DNA from: Aureimonas ureilytica DSM 18598 = NBRC 106430
GTDB taxonomy: Bacteria; Pseudomonadota; Alphaproteobacteria; Rhizobiales; Rhizobiaceae
Reading direction: 5' to 3'
Assembly: GCF_000382705.1 (NCBI RefSeq)
Contig: NZ_ARQE01000008.1
Location: forward strand, 190,625-254,624
Length of the DNA stretch: 64,000 nt
A model generated the notes under the pieces. It was not told the origin of the DNA. It saw nothing but the letters and a program-made list of their open reading frames with translations, and ran no database searches. This document shows, piece after piece, positions 17,863 to 27,473 of the stretch (positions are counted from its first letter, which is position 1; each line of letters begins with the position of its first letter). Both the position numbers and the translations under genes were made by a program.

Positions 17863-20800
17863 TCAGCTCGCGATTTCGTGCAGCCGAACGGAGGGCTCGA
17901 CGGTCCGCGCGAGGTCGCACAAATGGCGGTGATGGGTGAGATAGACGACCTGCCCATGGCGCGACAGGCCCGCCAGAAGCCGCAGCACCTCTTCCGAGCG
18001 CGGCTCGTCGAAGGTTTCCATGATGTCGTCGGCGAGGAAGGGCACCGGCGCGCGGGCCCGGGCGAACTCCTCGTACCCGGCAAGGCGCAGCGCCAGATAA
18101 AGCTGGAAGCGCGTGCCCTTGGACATGTCCATGGCGAGCCGCGAGCCGCCGGCGCGCGTCAGGCCGATCAGCGTTTCGCGCTCCTTGTCGGCCTGCGTGG
18201 CGAGGCCGACATAGTCGCCGCGCGTCATCGTGCCGAAGGCCTGCGAGGCGCGGTCCATCATGGCGGAGCGATGGCGGTCGCGATAAAGGCGCAGCGCCTC
18301 GCCCGCGATCAACGCGCCGGCGCGAAGGCGAAGCGCCCGCACGGCGAGTTCCTCCATTTCGAGGATCGCGACGCGCCGCTCGCCCATGAGCCGCGCCACC
18401 GCGTCGTCGCCGCCGATCCGCTCCAGCGCGTCCGCCGCGTCGCTCTTGGCGCGAAACAGGGTTTCGCGCCGGGCTTCCAGATCCTTCAGCCGCGCATCCA
18501 GGCTCGCGCGCTCGGTCTCCAGAGCCTCGGCCTCGGTCTCCGCCAGCCGCTCGCGCGCCTCGATGAGTGAGGCGACGCCGAGATCGGCCAGAAGATCACG
18601 CTCCCATTCCGCCAACCGCGCTTCGCGCCGGCTCCGTTCGGCGGCGGCCTCCAGGCATGGGCCGACCTCGGCCAGCGTGTCGACGCCGAAGGTCGCGATC
18701 ATCGCCCCGGCTTCCGCCGCAAGGCGAGCCTGCGCGTCCACGAGATCGTCTTCCTCGCCCTTCAAACGCGCCAGTTCGGCGTCGCGGCGGCGCGCGGCTT
18801 CGGCGCGTCGCTCGGCCCTCTCGATCTCGGTGGCCAGCCGCTCGGCCCGCGCCGAGAGATCGGTTTCCGCGAAGGTGAGGCCGGAGGCGGCGACGAGCGC
18901 GTCCAGCGTCTCGCCGAAGACGCGCCGGTTTTCCTCCATGGTCTCGACCCTGTGGCGCAGCTCGGCCACGGCGCGAAGCCGGGCCGGCAGGTCGGCCAGA
19001 ACCGGCAGCATCTCGCGCAGCGCGCCGACCATGGAGCCGAGCGCCGCGAAGCTCTCGCCCTCCATCAGAAGCCGCCCGCCGAGCCGTTCCGCGAGGCCGC
19101 TTTCGCGGATCGAGGCGAGCCAGCCTTCGGCCCATTGCGCGGCGGCCTCGCCGGCGGCCTCGGCATCGCGGCGGCGCCGGTCGAGATCGAGCCGCCTTTG
19201 CGCGATCTCGCGCTCCACCGCCGCGCGCCGCGCGCCGGCTTCCGCCGCTTCGGTCAGGAGCGCGTCGGCCGCATCGCTGAGGATCGCGGGGTCCTCGCTG
19301 ACAAGCTCCCGCCCCAGCGCCCGAAGCGCGGCTGTGAGCGCGTCGCGCAGCGTTTCGGCCTCGCGCTGGCTGCTTTCGCGCTGGGCTTGCGCCTCCTCCA
19401 ACGCGGCGAGCGCTTCCAGCGCCTCGGCGCGGCGGCGCGAAAACTGGTCGAGACATCCGAGCAGCGCGGCGCAGTCCGCCTCGCTCTCCGTCAGGTCCGG
19501 CGGCAAGGCGGCGGCGATCTCGGCGGCGAGCCGTGCCCGCTCGGCCCGCGCGTCGTCGGCAAGTTCGCGCCAGCGCTCGGCCCCGGCGCGCGCCGTCGCC
19601 AGCGTGCCGGCGAGCTGACGCAGCTCGCCCACTTCGCGCGCCTGCGCCAACCGGCGCTGCGACAGGGCGTCGTCGGCGCTCAGGAGCGCCTCGAAGCGGA
19701 CGGCGCTCTCCCCCGTCAGCGCGGCGCGGTGCGCGGTCCAGGCCGCGTCGCGCTCGCGCCGCAGCTCGTCGGCATGGCGATCGTCGATCGCGCCCGCGCT
19801 CCGTTCCAGCGCGTCGAGGCGGGTCGCGGCAAGGCGCGCTTCGGTTTCGGCGTCGCGCATCCGGTTCAGCGCCTCGCCCTCGCGCCGGTCGGCCTCGGTC
19901 AGCCGCGCGCGCCAGGTGGCCACCCGCTCGCCTTCGGGCAGATGCAGCGCGCGCAGGGCCGGCGCATCCCCGGTCCAGGGATGGAGCGCCTGAAGCCGCG
20001 CGGCGGCCACCCGCCGTCGGCGGGCTTCCTCGCCCGCGCCCTGCGCCAGCCGGCCGGCGGCGGCGCTGCGGCGGGCGAGCGCGCGCGCCCCGTCCAGCGC
20101 GGCGAGGGCGGCCGGGTCGAAGCCCTCCGCCACGGCCGCCTTGCCGGCGGTCTCGGCGAGCGTCAGCCGGTGCTCGGCCTCGGCCTTCTCCCTGAGGGCC
20201 GCGTCGAGCTTTTGCTCCAGCGACAGGCGCGCGTCGATCCGCGCGCGCAAGGTCCCGAGAAGCGGGGCGGGGAGAACCAGCGCGCCCGCCTCGGTGCCAT
20301 CGGGCGCGCCGAGAAGCGTCAGGACCTGCGCCAGATGCGCCTCGGCCGCTTCCAGCTCGCGGCGGCGGCGGGGCAGATCGTCCTCTGCGGTCAGCGCGCG
20401 CGCCCGCTCGCCCTCCAGCGCCCGCCAGCGTGGCTGAAGCGCAAGGATCGCATCGCCTTCGCGCTCGCCCCCGCGCTCGGCCTCGATCCGCGCCCGGTCG
20501 CTTTCGACGCGGCGGAGCGCCGCTTCCACCCGCGCGCTTTCCGTCAGAAGGCGAGGATAGCTGTCGCGCCACGCAGCGGGCGGGCGAGGGGGCGCGCCCT
20601 CCGCACCGAGCGCGGCTTCCAGCGCCTCATGCTCGCGAAGGCGGGGCAGGGCGCGCAGCAGCGCGTCGATCTCGCGCCAGCGCCGGCGCAGCGTGCCGAG
20701 TTCGCCGACCGCGGCCTCGTAGCCCTCGCTCGCCTTGGCGAGATCGGCGGCGAGCGCATTGTGCGCCGAGGCGGCGGTGTCGATCTCGCGGCGCTTGGCG

Positions 20801-21384
20801 TCCAGCGCCTCGATGCGCTGGCGCAGGGCATAGATCGCGGTGGAACGCGCCTGCTTGCGATGAATGGCGTCGGCCTCGTCCTGCGCCCGCGTGAGCGCCG
20901 CGCTGATGCCGGCAAGGCCGGCGCTCGCGGAAAACAGAAGCTCGCCGAGATCGCCCCGGCTCTGGAGAATGGCCTCGCCGCCGGCTTCCAGCGTCTCGTC
21001 GTCCAGCGAGAACATGGCGCGGTAGCTTTCGCGCGACAGACCGCCCAGCGCTCCGGCGAGCACGGCTTCGTTGACCGCCTGCCCGCTGCCGTCGGTGAGC
21101 GAGCCCGTGCGCTGCTTGCGCCGCACCAGATGGCGCTCCGCGCCGTCGATTTCGAGAACCGCGCCGATTTCCATCGCCGAATAGGGATGCAGGAAATCGT
21201 AGCGCGACTTCTGCTCGATGCCGAAGAGAAGGTCGAGAAAGCCCGACAGCGAGGTCGATTTGCCGGCCTCGTTCAGGCCGTAGACGATGTGGAAATCCGG
21301 CGCGCCGGGCGTGGCGGCGCCGAAATCCAGCCGATGATCGGTGAAGCGGCCGTAGCGGGTGAGGTCGAGGCGGCGCAGGCGCAT
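17863..21384 (-). CDS. SMC-like AAA ATPase, YhaN/SbcC family
   Basis: This 1173-residue protein has the split ATPase layout of SbcC/Rad50-like proteins. A Walker A motif, GLNEAGKST, is at residues 36-44. A very long coiled-coil region rich in Ala, Arg and Glu spans roughly 180-1000. The C-terminal half has the signature region MSKGTRFQLYLALRLAGYEE and Walker B FLADDIMETFDE near 1116-1127. The first strand motif MRLRRLDLTRYGRFTDHRLD and the signature favour the YhaN group over classical SbcC. The start overlaps the stop of the nuclease gene (TGATG). Together they would form a DNA end-processing complex, although the physiological role of YhaN/YhaO pairs is poorly known. Confidence 0.85.
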   Translation of the reverse strand: MRLRRLDLTRYGRFTDHRLDFGAATPGAPDFHIVYGLNEAGKSTSLSGFLDLLFGIEQKSRYDFLHPYSAMEIGAVLEIDGAERHLVRRKQRTGSLTDGSGQAVNEAVLAGALGGLSRESYRAMFSLDDETLEAGGEAILQSRGDLGELLFSASAGLAGISAALTRAQDEADAIHRKQARSTAIYALRQRIEALDAKRREIDTAASAHNALAADLAKASEGYEAAVGELGTLRRRWREIDALLRALPRLREHEALEAALGAEGAPPRPPAAWRDSYPRLLTESARVEAALRRVESDRARIEAERGGEREGDAILALQPRWRALEGERARALTAEDDLPRRRRELEAAEAHLAQVLTLLGAPDGTEAGALVLPAPLLGTLRARIDARLSLEQKLDAALREKAEAEHRLTLAETAGKAAVAEGFDPAALAALDGARALARRSAAAGRLAQGAGEEARRRRVAAARLQALHPWTGDAPALRALHLPEGERVATWRARLTEADRREGEALNRMRDAETEARLAATRLDALERSAGAIDDRHADELRRERDAAWTAHRAALTGESAVRFEALLSADDALSQRRLAQAREVGELRQLAGTLATARAGAERWRELADDARAERARLAAEIAAALPPDLTESEADCAALLGCLDQFSRRRAEALEALAALEEAQAQRESSQREAETLRDALTAALRALGRELVSEDPAILSDAADALLTEAAEAGARRAAVEREIAQRRLDLDRRRRDAEAAGEAAAQWAEGWLASIRESGLAERLGGRLLMEGESFAALGSMVGALREMLPVLADLPARLRAVAELRHRVETMEENRRVFGETLDALVAASGLTFAETDLSARAERLATEIERAERRAEAARRRDAELARLKGEEDDLVDAQARLAAEAGAMIATFGVDTLAEVGPCLEAAAERSRREARLAEWERDLLADLGVASLIEARERLAETEAEALETERASLDARLKDLEARRETLFRAKSDAADALERIGGDDAVARLMGERRVAILEMEELAVRALRLRAGALIAGEALRLYRDRHRSAMMDRASQAFGTMTRGDYVGLATQADKERETLIGLTRAGGSRLAMDMSKGTRFQLYLALRLAGYEEFARARAPVPFLADDIMETFDEPRSEEVLRLLAGLSRHGQVVYLTHHRHLCDLARTVEPSVRLHEIAS

Positions 21385-22649
21385 CAGGCGTCCTCCCCCG
21401 CGCCGACGCTGAGGCGCGCCAGCATGTCCTCGCCGGCCTCCGTCAGGAGCCGGTCCAGAAAGGCCTCGAACTCGGCTTCCGTGCGCCCCGCGAAATCGCG
21501 CGCCTCGCCCGGCAGCTCGTCGCGCAGCTTCTCGGCGAGGGCGCGCACGGCCTCGCGCGTGCCATGGGCGCGGAGGACATCCTCGCGCATCAGCCGGCCG
21601 AGCTCGGCGAGCGGGCCGGCCGTGTCGGTTTCCGTGCCCGGCGGCTCGGTTTCCAGAACGAGCTTTTCCACGAAGGTCCGCCCGACGCGCTCGGCGCGCG
21701 CGGCGGCCTCGGCCTGGAGAAGATCGGCGTCGCGGCGCAGGCGAAAGGCCAGCGGCGTGCGCCCGGTCAGATGAAGCCGGGCCACCAGAATGGACGAGCG
21801 GGCCGTTAGGCGCGCCGCTTCCAGCGCCCGACCGATCCGCTCGACCGCCTCGCGCCAGTCCTCGACGGCCGTGAGATCCACCGCCACGCGCGCGAATTCG
21901 GCGGGCGAGGTGACGCGCTCCTCGATCTCCACGGAGCGATCGTCGCGGATGGTGACGAGGGTCACGCTCTTGGCGCCGCCCTCGTTGATGTCGCGCCCCT
22001 GCGGCATGCCCGGCATGACGATGCGCCCGCCCGCATCGCCATGGGCGGCGCGGCCGTGGATATGGCCGAGCGCCCAATAGGAAAAGCGCGTCGCCTGAAG
22101 CTCGGGCAGCGAGGTCGGGGCGTAGACGTCGTGTCCCGGCGCGCCGGCAAGGCTCGTGTGGAGGAGGCCGATATTGGCGACGTCGGGCAGGGCGGGCTTG
22201 AACTTCGGCAGGAGGCTTTCGGGGGCCTGCGGCTTGGCGAAGCTGACGCCATGCACCGCGACCTCCAGCGCGCCGAGGGGCAGACGCACGATCTCGGCGC
22301 GTCCGCCAAAGACATGGACGTTGGGCGGCAGGGTCAGCTCGGCGGTGATGCGCGACATCGCGTCGTGATTGCCGCGGATCTTGAAGACCCGCACGCCGCC
22401 CGCATGAAGCCGCTCCATCTCCCGCGCCAGGAAGCGCGCCGTCTTCATGGAGGTCTGCTCGCCGTCGTAGAGATCGCCCGCGATCAGAAGCGCGTCGACC
22501 CGCTCCTCCAGACACAGATCGACGATGGCCGACAGCGCCCGGCGCGAGGCATCGCCGATCAGATCGGCGAGGGCCGGATCGCGAAGGGACAGGGAGCGCA
22601 GCGGGGAATCGAGATGAAGATCGGCGGTGTGGACGAAGCGAAAGGGCAT
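21384..22649 (-). CDS. DNA repair exonuclease, SbcD/YhaO-like metallophosphoesterase
   Basis: The 421-residue protein has the calcineurin-like phosphoesterase motifs. FVHTADLHLDSPL at residues 5-17 holds Asp10 and His12. These are followed by ALLIAGDLYDGE, then VFKIRGNHDAMSRI, and downstream GHIHGRAAHG. These are the metal ligands of SbcD/Mre11-type nucleases. The C-terminal ~150 residues probably contact the ATPase encoded directly downstream. I start at ATG 22649, where the nuclease motif begins four residues later; the longer frame upstream has no ribosome binding site and a different composition. Gene order nuclease then ATPase is the usual one. Confidence 0.87.
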   Translation of the reverse strand: MPFRFVHTADLHLDSPLRSLSLRDPALADLIGDASRRALSAIVDLCLEERVDALLIAGDLYDGEQTSMKTARFLAREMERLHAGGVRVFKIRGNHDAMSRITAELTLPPNVHVFGGRAEIVRLPLGALEVAVHGVSFAKPQAPESLLPKFKPALPDVANIGLLHTSLAGAPGHDVYAPTSLPELQATRFSYWALGHIHGRAAHGDAGGRIVMPGMPQGRDINEGGAKSVTLVTIRDDRSVEIEERVTSPAEFARVAVDLTAVEDWREAVERIGRALEAARLTARSSILVARLHLTGRTPLAFRLRRDADLLQAEAAARAERVGRTFVEKLVLETEPPGTETDTAGPLAELGRLMREDVLRAHGTREAVRALAEKLRDELPGEARDFAGRTEAEFEAFLDRLLTEAGEDMLARLSVGAGEDA

Positions 22650-22877
22650 GGCGCCTTGTCTAACACGGCTCTCCGGATGGAGCACCTGCAAGACGGGTGA
22701 TTGGACGCGTCGGTTATGGATCGCAACTTCTAGATAATCGCGCGCAAATCTATTTTGCCAACCACAGACCCGTTCCAACGACCAAAGTTAGGCAGCCAAA
22801 CTTGAGATCTGAGTTAGACTTATGTGGCCATCTCAGAACATTATAAGGGAGATATATCAGTTTTGGAGCGAGCCATC

Positions 22878-23357
22878 ATGCGGTCCCCTGCCCCGCCCAA
22901 TTTCGTGTCCGACCGGACGTCCGACGGCAACGACCTCGTCCAACCTCTGATCGCAATTTCCAAGGCGACGCGGCAGCTCGTCGCCATCCGGCTTGCCGAG
23001 ATCGGCGTCGTGGCCGGTCAGGACCAGCTTCTGGACGCGCTGGACCGCACCGATCCGCGCAGCGTCTGCGCAGTGGCGCAGGACCTTTCCGTGCGCCCGT
23101 CCACGGTCTCCAAGATGCTCGACATTCTGGAGCGGCGCGGCTGGTGCTTCCGGCAGGCCGACGAGGCCGACATGCGGCGCACCTGCGTTCGGCTGACGGA
23201 AGAGGGCGAGCGGATGCGTTCCGAGGTCCATCGCATCTGGGCCGACGTGAACGGCGATCTCGGCCGCACGCTGCCGCAACCCGACCTGCACACGCTGACC
23301 GCGGCGCTGTGGGACATCGAGCGCCTCGTCTCCGGCCGCCTGTCGCGCCTGCGCTGA
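22878..23357 (+). CDS. MarR-family transcriptional regulator
   Basis: The 159-residue protein has a winged helix-turn-helix. SVCAVAQDLSVRPSTVSKML forms the recognition helices, followed by DILERRGWCFRQADEADMRR with the wing residues and the terminal VRLTEEGERM, all typical of MarR dimers. I chose the ATG at 22878, preceded by GGAGCG nine bases upstream; a GTG at 22824 would add 18 residues with no supporting site. It is divergent from the nuclease-ATPase pair across 228 bp of AT-richer DNA and might regulate it, itself, or unlinked genes. No ligand can be predicted. Confidence 0.82.
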   Translation: MRSPAPPNFVSDRTSDGNDLVQPLIAISKATRQLVAIRLAEIGVVAGQDQLLDALDRTDPRSVCAVAQDLSVRPSTVSKMLDILERRGWCFRQADEADMRRTCVRLTEEGERMRSEVHRIWADVNGDLGRTLPQPDLHTLTAALWDIERLVSGRLSRLR

Positions 23358-23453
23358 GTGCGCGGCGCGTTTGCGCGCCGGGAGTTCCGGATCGGCCGGT
23401 GGAACTCCGGCTCCCGGCCGGCTCCCTTTGCGAACCGCGCGAGCCCTCCCGTT

Positions 23454-24230
23454 TCAGGTGAACTGATAGGGCCCCGACGCGACCGCGTGCTGCGGGCGCG
23501 TCCATTCCTTGGGAAGCGCGACCTTGCGCGTGTCGCCGCGCCGCTCCGGGCGGCGCAATCCGAACATTTCGAGTTCCGACCAGACGGCGTCCGCATCCTG
23601 GCGCGCGCTGGCGAGCCCCGGCGCGTCCTCGTCGGTGAGGTTGTAGATCGTGCCTCCGGTCAGGAACGGCGCTTCGAACGCGGCGCGCAGGCCGAGCCCC
23701 GCCGGCAGGCGAAAGCCCTGGCAGGCGCTGAGATCGCGCTCCACCCGGCGCGCGATGCGGCTGGGGATCGCGGTGATGCCGGTGGCCACCAGCGCGCGGC
23801 GACGCGGCGCGCGCTCGCCGCGCTCGGCCAGCATCGCGTCCGTCTCGGCCGCGGCGCTGGCGGAGAGGGGAGAGAAGCGAACGGGGATGATCGCCATGGC
23901 CGAGACCGAGGCCGCCTCGGCGAGCATCGTGTCGCAGACGCCGGCATCGATCACCACGAAGCGGCGCGAGCGACGGCCGAGATGAACCACCTCGTCCAGC
24001 TGCCGGGGCTTCGTGATGCGGGCGACCTCGATGCCTTTGGGACAGCCGGGCCGCTCGGCCCAGAGCGACAGGTCGGGGCGGCGCGCGGCATCCACCAGCA
24101 GCACGTCGGTGCCCAGACGCTCGACGACCGTGGCGAGCGTCAAGGCCAGAGTTGTCGTTCCGCCGCTCCGGAGTGACCCGACCGTTACCACTGTCACTGT
24201 TCTTCTCCCATCACTGATAGAAGAATCCAT
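23454..24230 (-). CDS. ParA/MinD-like protein with degenerate P-loop
   Basis: This 258-residue protein has the ParA/CpaE-type order of motifs. VTVVTVGSLRSGGTTTLALT sits where the deviant Walker A should be (residues 12-31), VLLVDAARRPDLSLW follows as Walker A', and RFVVIDAGVCDTM is in the Walker B position. Both lysines of the canonical KGGxGKT(T/S) are missing; aligned positions are Leu20 and Thr25. It may bind nucleotide poorly or not at all. No ParB, replication or flagellar gene is adjacent, so it is an orphan, unlikely to be part of a partition locus. The C-terminus is positively charged and might bind DNA or membrane. Confidence 0.6.
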   Translation of the reverse strand: MDSSISDGRRTVTVVTVGSLRSGGTTTLALTLATVVERLGTDVLLVDAARRPDLSLWAERPGCPKGIEVARITKPRQLDEVVHLGRRSRRFVVIDAGVCDTMLAEAASVSAMAIIPVRFSPLSASAAAETDAMLAERGERAPRRRALVATGITAIPSRIARRVERDLSACQGFRLPAGLGLRAAFEAPFLTGGTIYNLTDEDAPGLASARQDADAVWSELEMFGLRRPERRGDTRKVALPKEWTRPQHAVASGPYQFT

Positions 24231-24812
24231 TCATGCAAATGTCATATCGCAGCGCAATCCCTTAGTTGGCAAAGAACAAGCCTCACGTTGGCTTCAACCG
24301 ACGTTTGCGATCACAACCGTGTTCTTTGCACCACCTTGGGCGGCTGCGCGGAGGTCTGCCCTTGCTGCTCTGCACCAAAAGCAGAGCTGCCATGCAGCAT
24401 CGCCTCTAGCGCCGGGCGGATCGGGAACCTATCTTGGTCTTGTGAGTTTCGCAGCAGCCTTTTCCTCCCATTGGCTGAGGCGATGGGCCGCCGGTTCCTC
24501 CCACCGACGGCATCCTAACGGCGTTCGCTGGTCCTCCCCCAGCGGACGCCATTTTTTTTGGCGCTCGCGTCGTCCTGGCATGGCACGGCCCGCCGCGCCC
24601 CCGAGCGATGCGCGCTCGCACTTCCCGTTTCGCGCCTTCCGTCGAGGGTTCCCGCGCGGGGACGGCCCTGGGACCGAAGCCCCGACCGGCCACCCCCGTT
24701 CTGTGAAGCTTTGATGAAATCTCGGCCCTCGGTGGACTTGAGCCATCCGGTTTAACGCTCCGTCCAACTCCCCCTTCCTACACATGGGGACGCACGGAAC
24801 GGAGCGGCGGGC
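24231..24812. other. 582-bp intergenic region with no supported gene
   Basis: This stretch separates the ParA-like gene from the GGDEF-EAL gene. Its first ~150 bp are AT-richer and probably hold divergent promoters. Short open frames in it lack ribosome binding sites and coding composition. A run of eight T at 24551-24558 lies inside an imperfect CGCCA/TGGCG hairpin, but the T-run is in the loop, so it is not a normal terminator. I see no tRNA or other RNA gene. Confidence 0.5.
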
Positions 24813-26378
24813 ATGGAACAGGTTCAGGGAACACGGCGGATCAAGATCCGGCAATATCGCCTCTTGTTCGCGCTTCAGATCGCTGCCCTCCTCTGCCTCG
24901 CGCTGTCGCTCGCCGCCCCGAACCTCGCCAAAGAGGGCCTCGCCATAGGGGAGCTCGGCACGCCGACCTTGTCGGTTGCGCCCTTCGCGCTGATCGCCGC
25001 TTCGGTGCTCCTGCTCTTGTGGATGCGGCTCTGGTTGCGGCGCGAAGTCGAAGCGGCCGGGGCGGAAGCCGCGCGTCAGGTCGCCCTGCTTCAGGTCGAT
25101 CCGCTGACCGGCGCCATGACGAGGCGCATCTTCATGGATGCGCTGAAGGCCGCGACGCGCCCCCATCCGGCCGGCGAGCCCTGCTCGCTCGCGCTACTCG
25201 ACGTCGATCACTTCAAGTCGCTGAACGACAGTTTCGGCCACAATGTCGGAGATTTCGCGCTGACGCATCTCGTCGAGGTCGCCCGTCGGACCCTGCCGGG
25301 CGCCCTGATCGGACGGCTCGGCGGCGACGAATTCGCCGTGCTCCTGCCCGGCTGCGACGAAACCACAGCGCTGGCGCGAATGGAGGAATTCCTCTCGGCG
25401 CTGAAGACCCCGACCTTCGCGGCCAATCGCCAGCTCAATCTCAGCGCCTCGATCGGCCTCGTCACCGCGCCGCGCCAGACCTCGTTCTTCGAGGAGATGA
25501 TCCTGCTCGCCGATCTCGCGCTCTACGAGAGCAAGCGGCGCGGGCGCGGGCGCGCGACCCTGTTCGATCCCGACATGCTGCGCATCAAGCGCAACCGCCG
25601 CATGATAGAGCGCGACCTGCGCGCCGCGATCATGCTGGACGAGCTGGACCTGCACTACCAGCCGATCACCGGCGCCGACCAGACGATCCTCGGCGTCGAG
25701 GCGCTCGTGCGCTGGAAGCACCCGATCCGGGGCATGATCCCGCCGGCCGAGTTCATCCCCGTCGCCGAGGAAGGCGCCCTGATCGACATGCTCGGCGAAT
25801 GGGTTCTGCGCCGCGCCTGTCAGGATCTGGAAGACCTTCCGGGCCGCTTCGTCAGCGTCAACGTCTCGCCCTCCCAGCTCCGCCGCAACGATCTCGTGGA
25901 GGTGATGAAGACCGTCCTTCGCGACAGCGGCGTCGCGCCCCATCAGCTCGTTCTGGAAATCACCGAGAACGTCTCGCTCCTGTCGATCCCCGAAGTGCTC
26001 GGGCGCATCCAGTCGCTGCGCACGATGGGCATCGTGATCGCGCTCGACGATTTCGGCACCGGCCATTGCACCTTCAACTATCTGCGCTCGCTGCCCGTGG
26101 ACATCGTGAAGATCGACCGGTCCTACATTTCCCGTCTGGCGGACGATCCGGTTTCGCGCGTCTTCGTCTCGGCCGTTCTCGAAATCGCGCGCGCGCTGCG
26201 CCTGTCGGTGGTCGCCGAGGGGATCGAGACGCCGGAGGAGTTCAGCCTCTCACGCGCCGCCGGTTGCACACGGTTCCAGGGCTATCTTCTCGGCCGCCCT
26301 TCTGCCAAGCCGGACCTCATCGGCCGCGCGCAGGCCCAAATCTCCACGCGACAGGACAGTCTGGCGCTGACGGCGTGA
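24813..26378 (+). CDS. Membrane GGDEF-EAL cyclic-di-GMP turnover protein
   Basis: This 521-residue protein has two membrane helices (about residues 18-36 and 56-74) with a short periplasmic loop. A GGDEF domain follows (motif at 170-174) and then an EAL domain (EAL at 296-298). Catalytic landmarks are intact: LDVDHFKSLND, RLGGDEFAVLLPG, GVEALVRWKHP, NVSPSQL, LEITENVS, LDDFGTGHCTFNYL and VVAEGIETPEE. No RxxD inhibitory site precedes GGDEF. It could both make and hydrolyse cyclic-di-GMP, the signal for surface attachment. The start has GGAG eight bases upstream. It stands alone beside the ParA-like gene. Confidence 0.92.
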   Translation: MEQVQGTRRIKIRQYRLLFALQIAALLCLALSLAAPNLAKEGLAIGELGTPTLSVAPFALIAASVLLLLWMRLWLRREVEAAGAEAARQVALLQVDPLTGAMTRRIFMDALKAATRPHPAGEPCSLALLDVDHFKSLNDSFGHNVGDFALTHLVEVARRTLPGALIGRLGGDEFAVLLPGCDETTALARMEEFLSALKTPTFAANRQLNLSASIGLVTAPRQTSFFEEMILLADLALYESKRRGRGRATLFDPDMLRIKRNRRMIERDLRAAIMLDELDLHYQPITGADQTILGVEALVRWKHPIRGMIPPAEFIPVAEEGALIDMLGEWVLRRACQDLEDLPGRFVSVNVSPSQLRRNDLVEVMKTVLRDSGVAPHQLVLEITENVSLLSIPEVLGRIQSLRTMGIVIALDDFGTGHCTFNYLRSLPVDIVKIDRSYISRLADDPVSRVFVSAVLEIARALRLSVVAEGIETPEEFSLSRAAGCTRFQGYLLGRPSAKPDLIGRAQAQISTRQDSLALTA

Positions 26379-26391
26379 CGGGGCGCGCTGG

Positions 26392-27120
26392 TCAAACGCC
26401 CTTGCGATGCCCCCAGACGAGCGCATGGAGCTGCGGCAGGATGCGCGGGGCGAACCAGCCGTCGGCGAGCGTGCGCTCGATCAGCCAGCGCATCCGCGCC
26501 ATCATCGCCGGAAGATCGGCGCTGTCGCTGTCCGAGCGCGCCGCCTCCACCGGATTGCCCGGCTGAAGGAAGACGGGAAGGGCGGGATGGCGCGCCGCCG
26601 CCTCGCGCGCGAACGCATAGTCCGCGTCGTCGAAGACCACGATCTTCAGAACCGCGCGCGGCCCCGCGCCCGCCGCCGCAAGGCAGGCCTCGAACGCGCT
26701 CCAGTCCGTCGCCATGCCGCTCGAGGGCGGCTTGGGGCTGAGCACCAGCGTATCGAGTTCCGTGAACCAGTCCCGCGCGATCGAGCCCTGCGTTTCCAGC
26801 GCGAAACCGTAACCCGCCGCGCGGCCGAGCGCGATCAACGGACCGAAGGGCTGGATCGCCGGATTGCCGCCCGACAGGGAGACGGTGAGGGGCCGCCCGC
26901 CGGACAGACGTTCGACCTCGCGCCAGATCGCCTCCGGCGACATCGGGCGCCAGTCCTCGCGAAAGCGGGGATCGACCGCATGCATCGTGTCGCACCACGC
27001 GCAGCGATAATCGCAGCCGCCCGAGCGCACGAACACGGTCGGCTCGCCGATCAGCACCCCTTCGCCCTGGATCGTCGGCCCGAAAATCTCGCTGACGCGG
27101 ATCGTGGCCTCCCCGCTCAC
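26392..27120 (-). CDS. queE: 7-carboxy-7-deazaguanine synthase
   Basis: This radical SAM enzyme (242 residues) converts 6-carboxy-tetrahydropterin to 7-carboxy-7-deazaguanine. It starts at a GTG overlapping the queD stop (GTGA). The N-terminus has [20 protein letters not shown], the diagnostic QueE opening. The cluster ligands are in [12 protein letters not shown] (Cys36, Cys40, Cys43), spaced CxxxCxxC as in canonical radical SAM enzymes. [10 protein letters not shown] is the usual SGG(E/N)P motif. It is the third gene of queC-queD-queE and so lies under the preQ1 riboswitch upstream of queC. Confidence 0.93.
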   Translation of the reverse strand: MSGEATIRVSEIFGPTIQGEGVLIGEPTVFVRSGGCDYRCAWCDTMHAVDPRFREDWRPMSPEAIWREVERLSGGRPLTVSLSGGNPAIQPFGPLIALGRAAGYGFALETQGSIARDWFTELDTLVLSPKPPSSGMATDWSAFEACLAAAGAGPRAVLKIVVFDDADYAFAREAAARHPALPVFLQPGNPVEAARSDSDSADLPAMMARMRWLIERTLADGWFAPRILPQLHALVWGHRKGV

Positions 27121-27473
27121 GGTCGGTATTCCGCCCAGGTCTTGGGCGTTTCGCTGACACGCGCCGCCGAGGTCTCGGGAAAGCGCTCGCGGCACCAGTC
27201 GAAGAAATGCCTTGCCAGGGTCTCGGCGGTCACGTGGTCATGGCCGAGCACCTCGTTGAGGTGCCGATGGTCGAAGCGCTCGTCGATATAGCGCTTCAGC
27301 GCGGCGAGCTCCCGGTAGTCGCGCACGAAGCCGGTGGCATCCAGCGTCTCGGCCGAAAGCTCGATCTCCACGATGTAATTGTGCCCATGCAGGCGCGAGC
27401 AGGGATGATCCTCGGCAAGGCCCGCGAGCTGGTGCGAGGCCGAGAAGTCGAAGCGCTTGGTGATCCGGTACAT
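27117..27473 (-). CDS. queD: 6-carboxy-5,6,7,8-tetrahydropterin synthase
   Basis: The 118-residue protein belongs to the PTPS/QueD fold and makes 6-carboxy-tetrahydropterin from dihydroneopterin triphosphate. Zinc ligands are His14 (FSASHQL), His29 and His31 (LHGHNY), with the catalytic Cys25 in between. The start ATG shares one base with the queC stop, and the stop overlaps the queE start, so the three genes are translationally coupled. Length matches the family. The longer frame upstream is a shadow of queC. Confidence 0.93.
   Translation of the reverse strand: MYRITKRFDFSASHQLAGLAEDHPCSRLHGHNYIVEIELSAETLDATGFVRDYRELAALKRYIDERFDHRHLNEVLGHDHVTAETLARHFFDWCRERFPETSAARVSETPKTWAEYRP

Noticed and set aside
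18952..21774. 940-residue plus-strand open frame
   Set aside because: Antisense to the YhaN-like ATPase, whose coiled coil gives Ala/Arg-rich shadows in other frames.
23454..24230. Plasmid partition locus
   Set aside because: The ParA-like protein lacks P-loop lysines, and no ParB, replication gene or iteron is seen nearby.
24288..24518. 76-residue Cys-rich open frame in the gap before the GGDEF-EAL gene
   Set aside because: It needs a TTG start, has no ribosome binding site and shows no known domain.
24541..24570. T8 tract with flanking CGCCA/TGGCG as a terminator
   Set aside because: The T-run is in the loop and not after the stem, so the usual mechanism does not apply.
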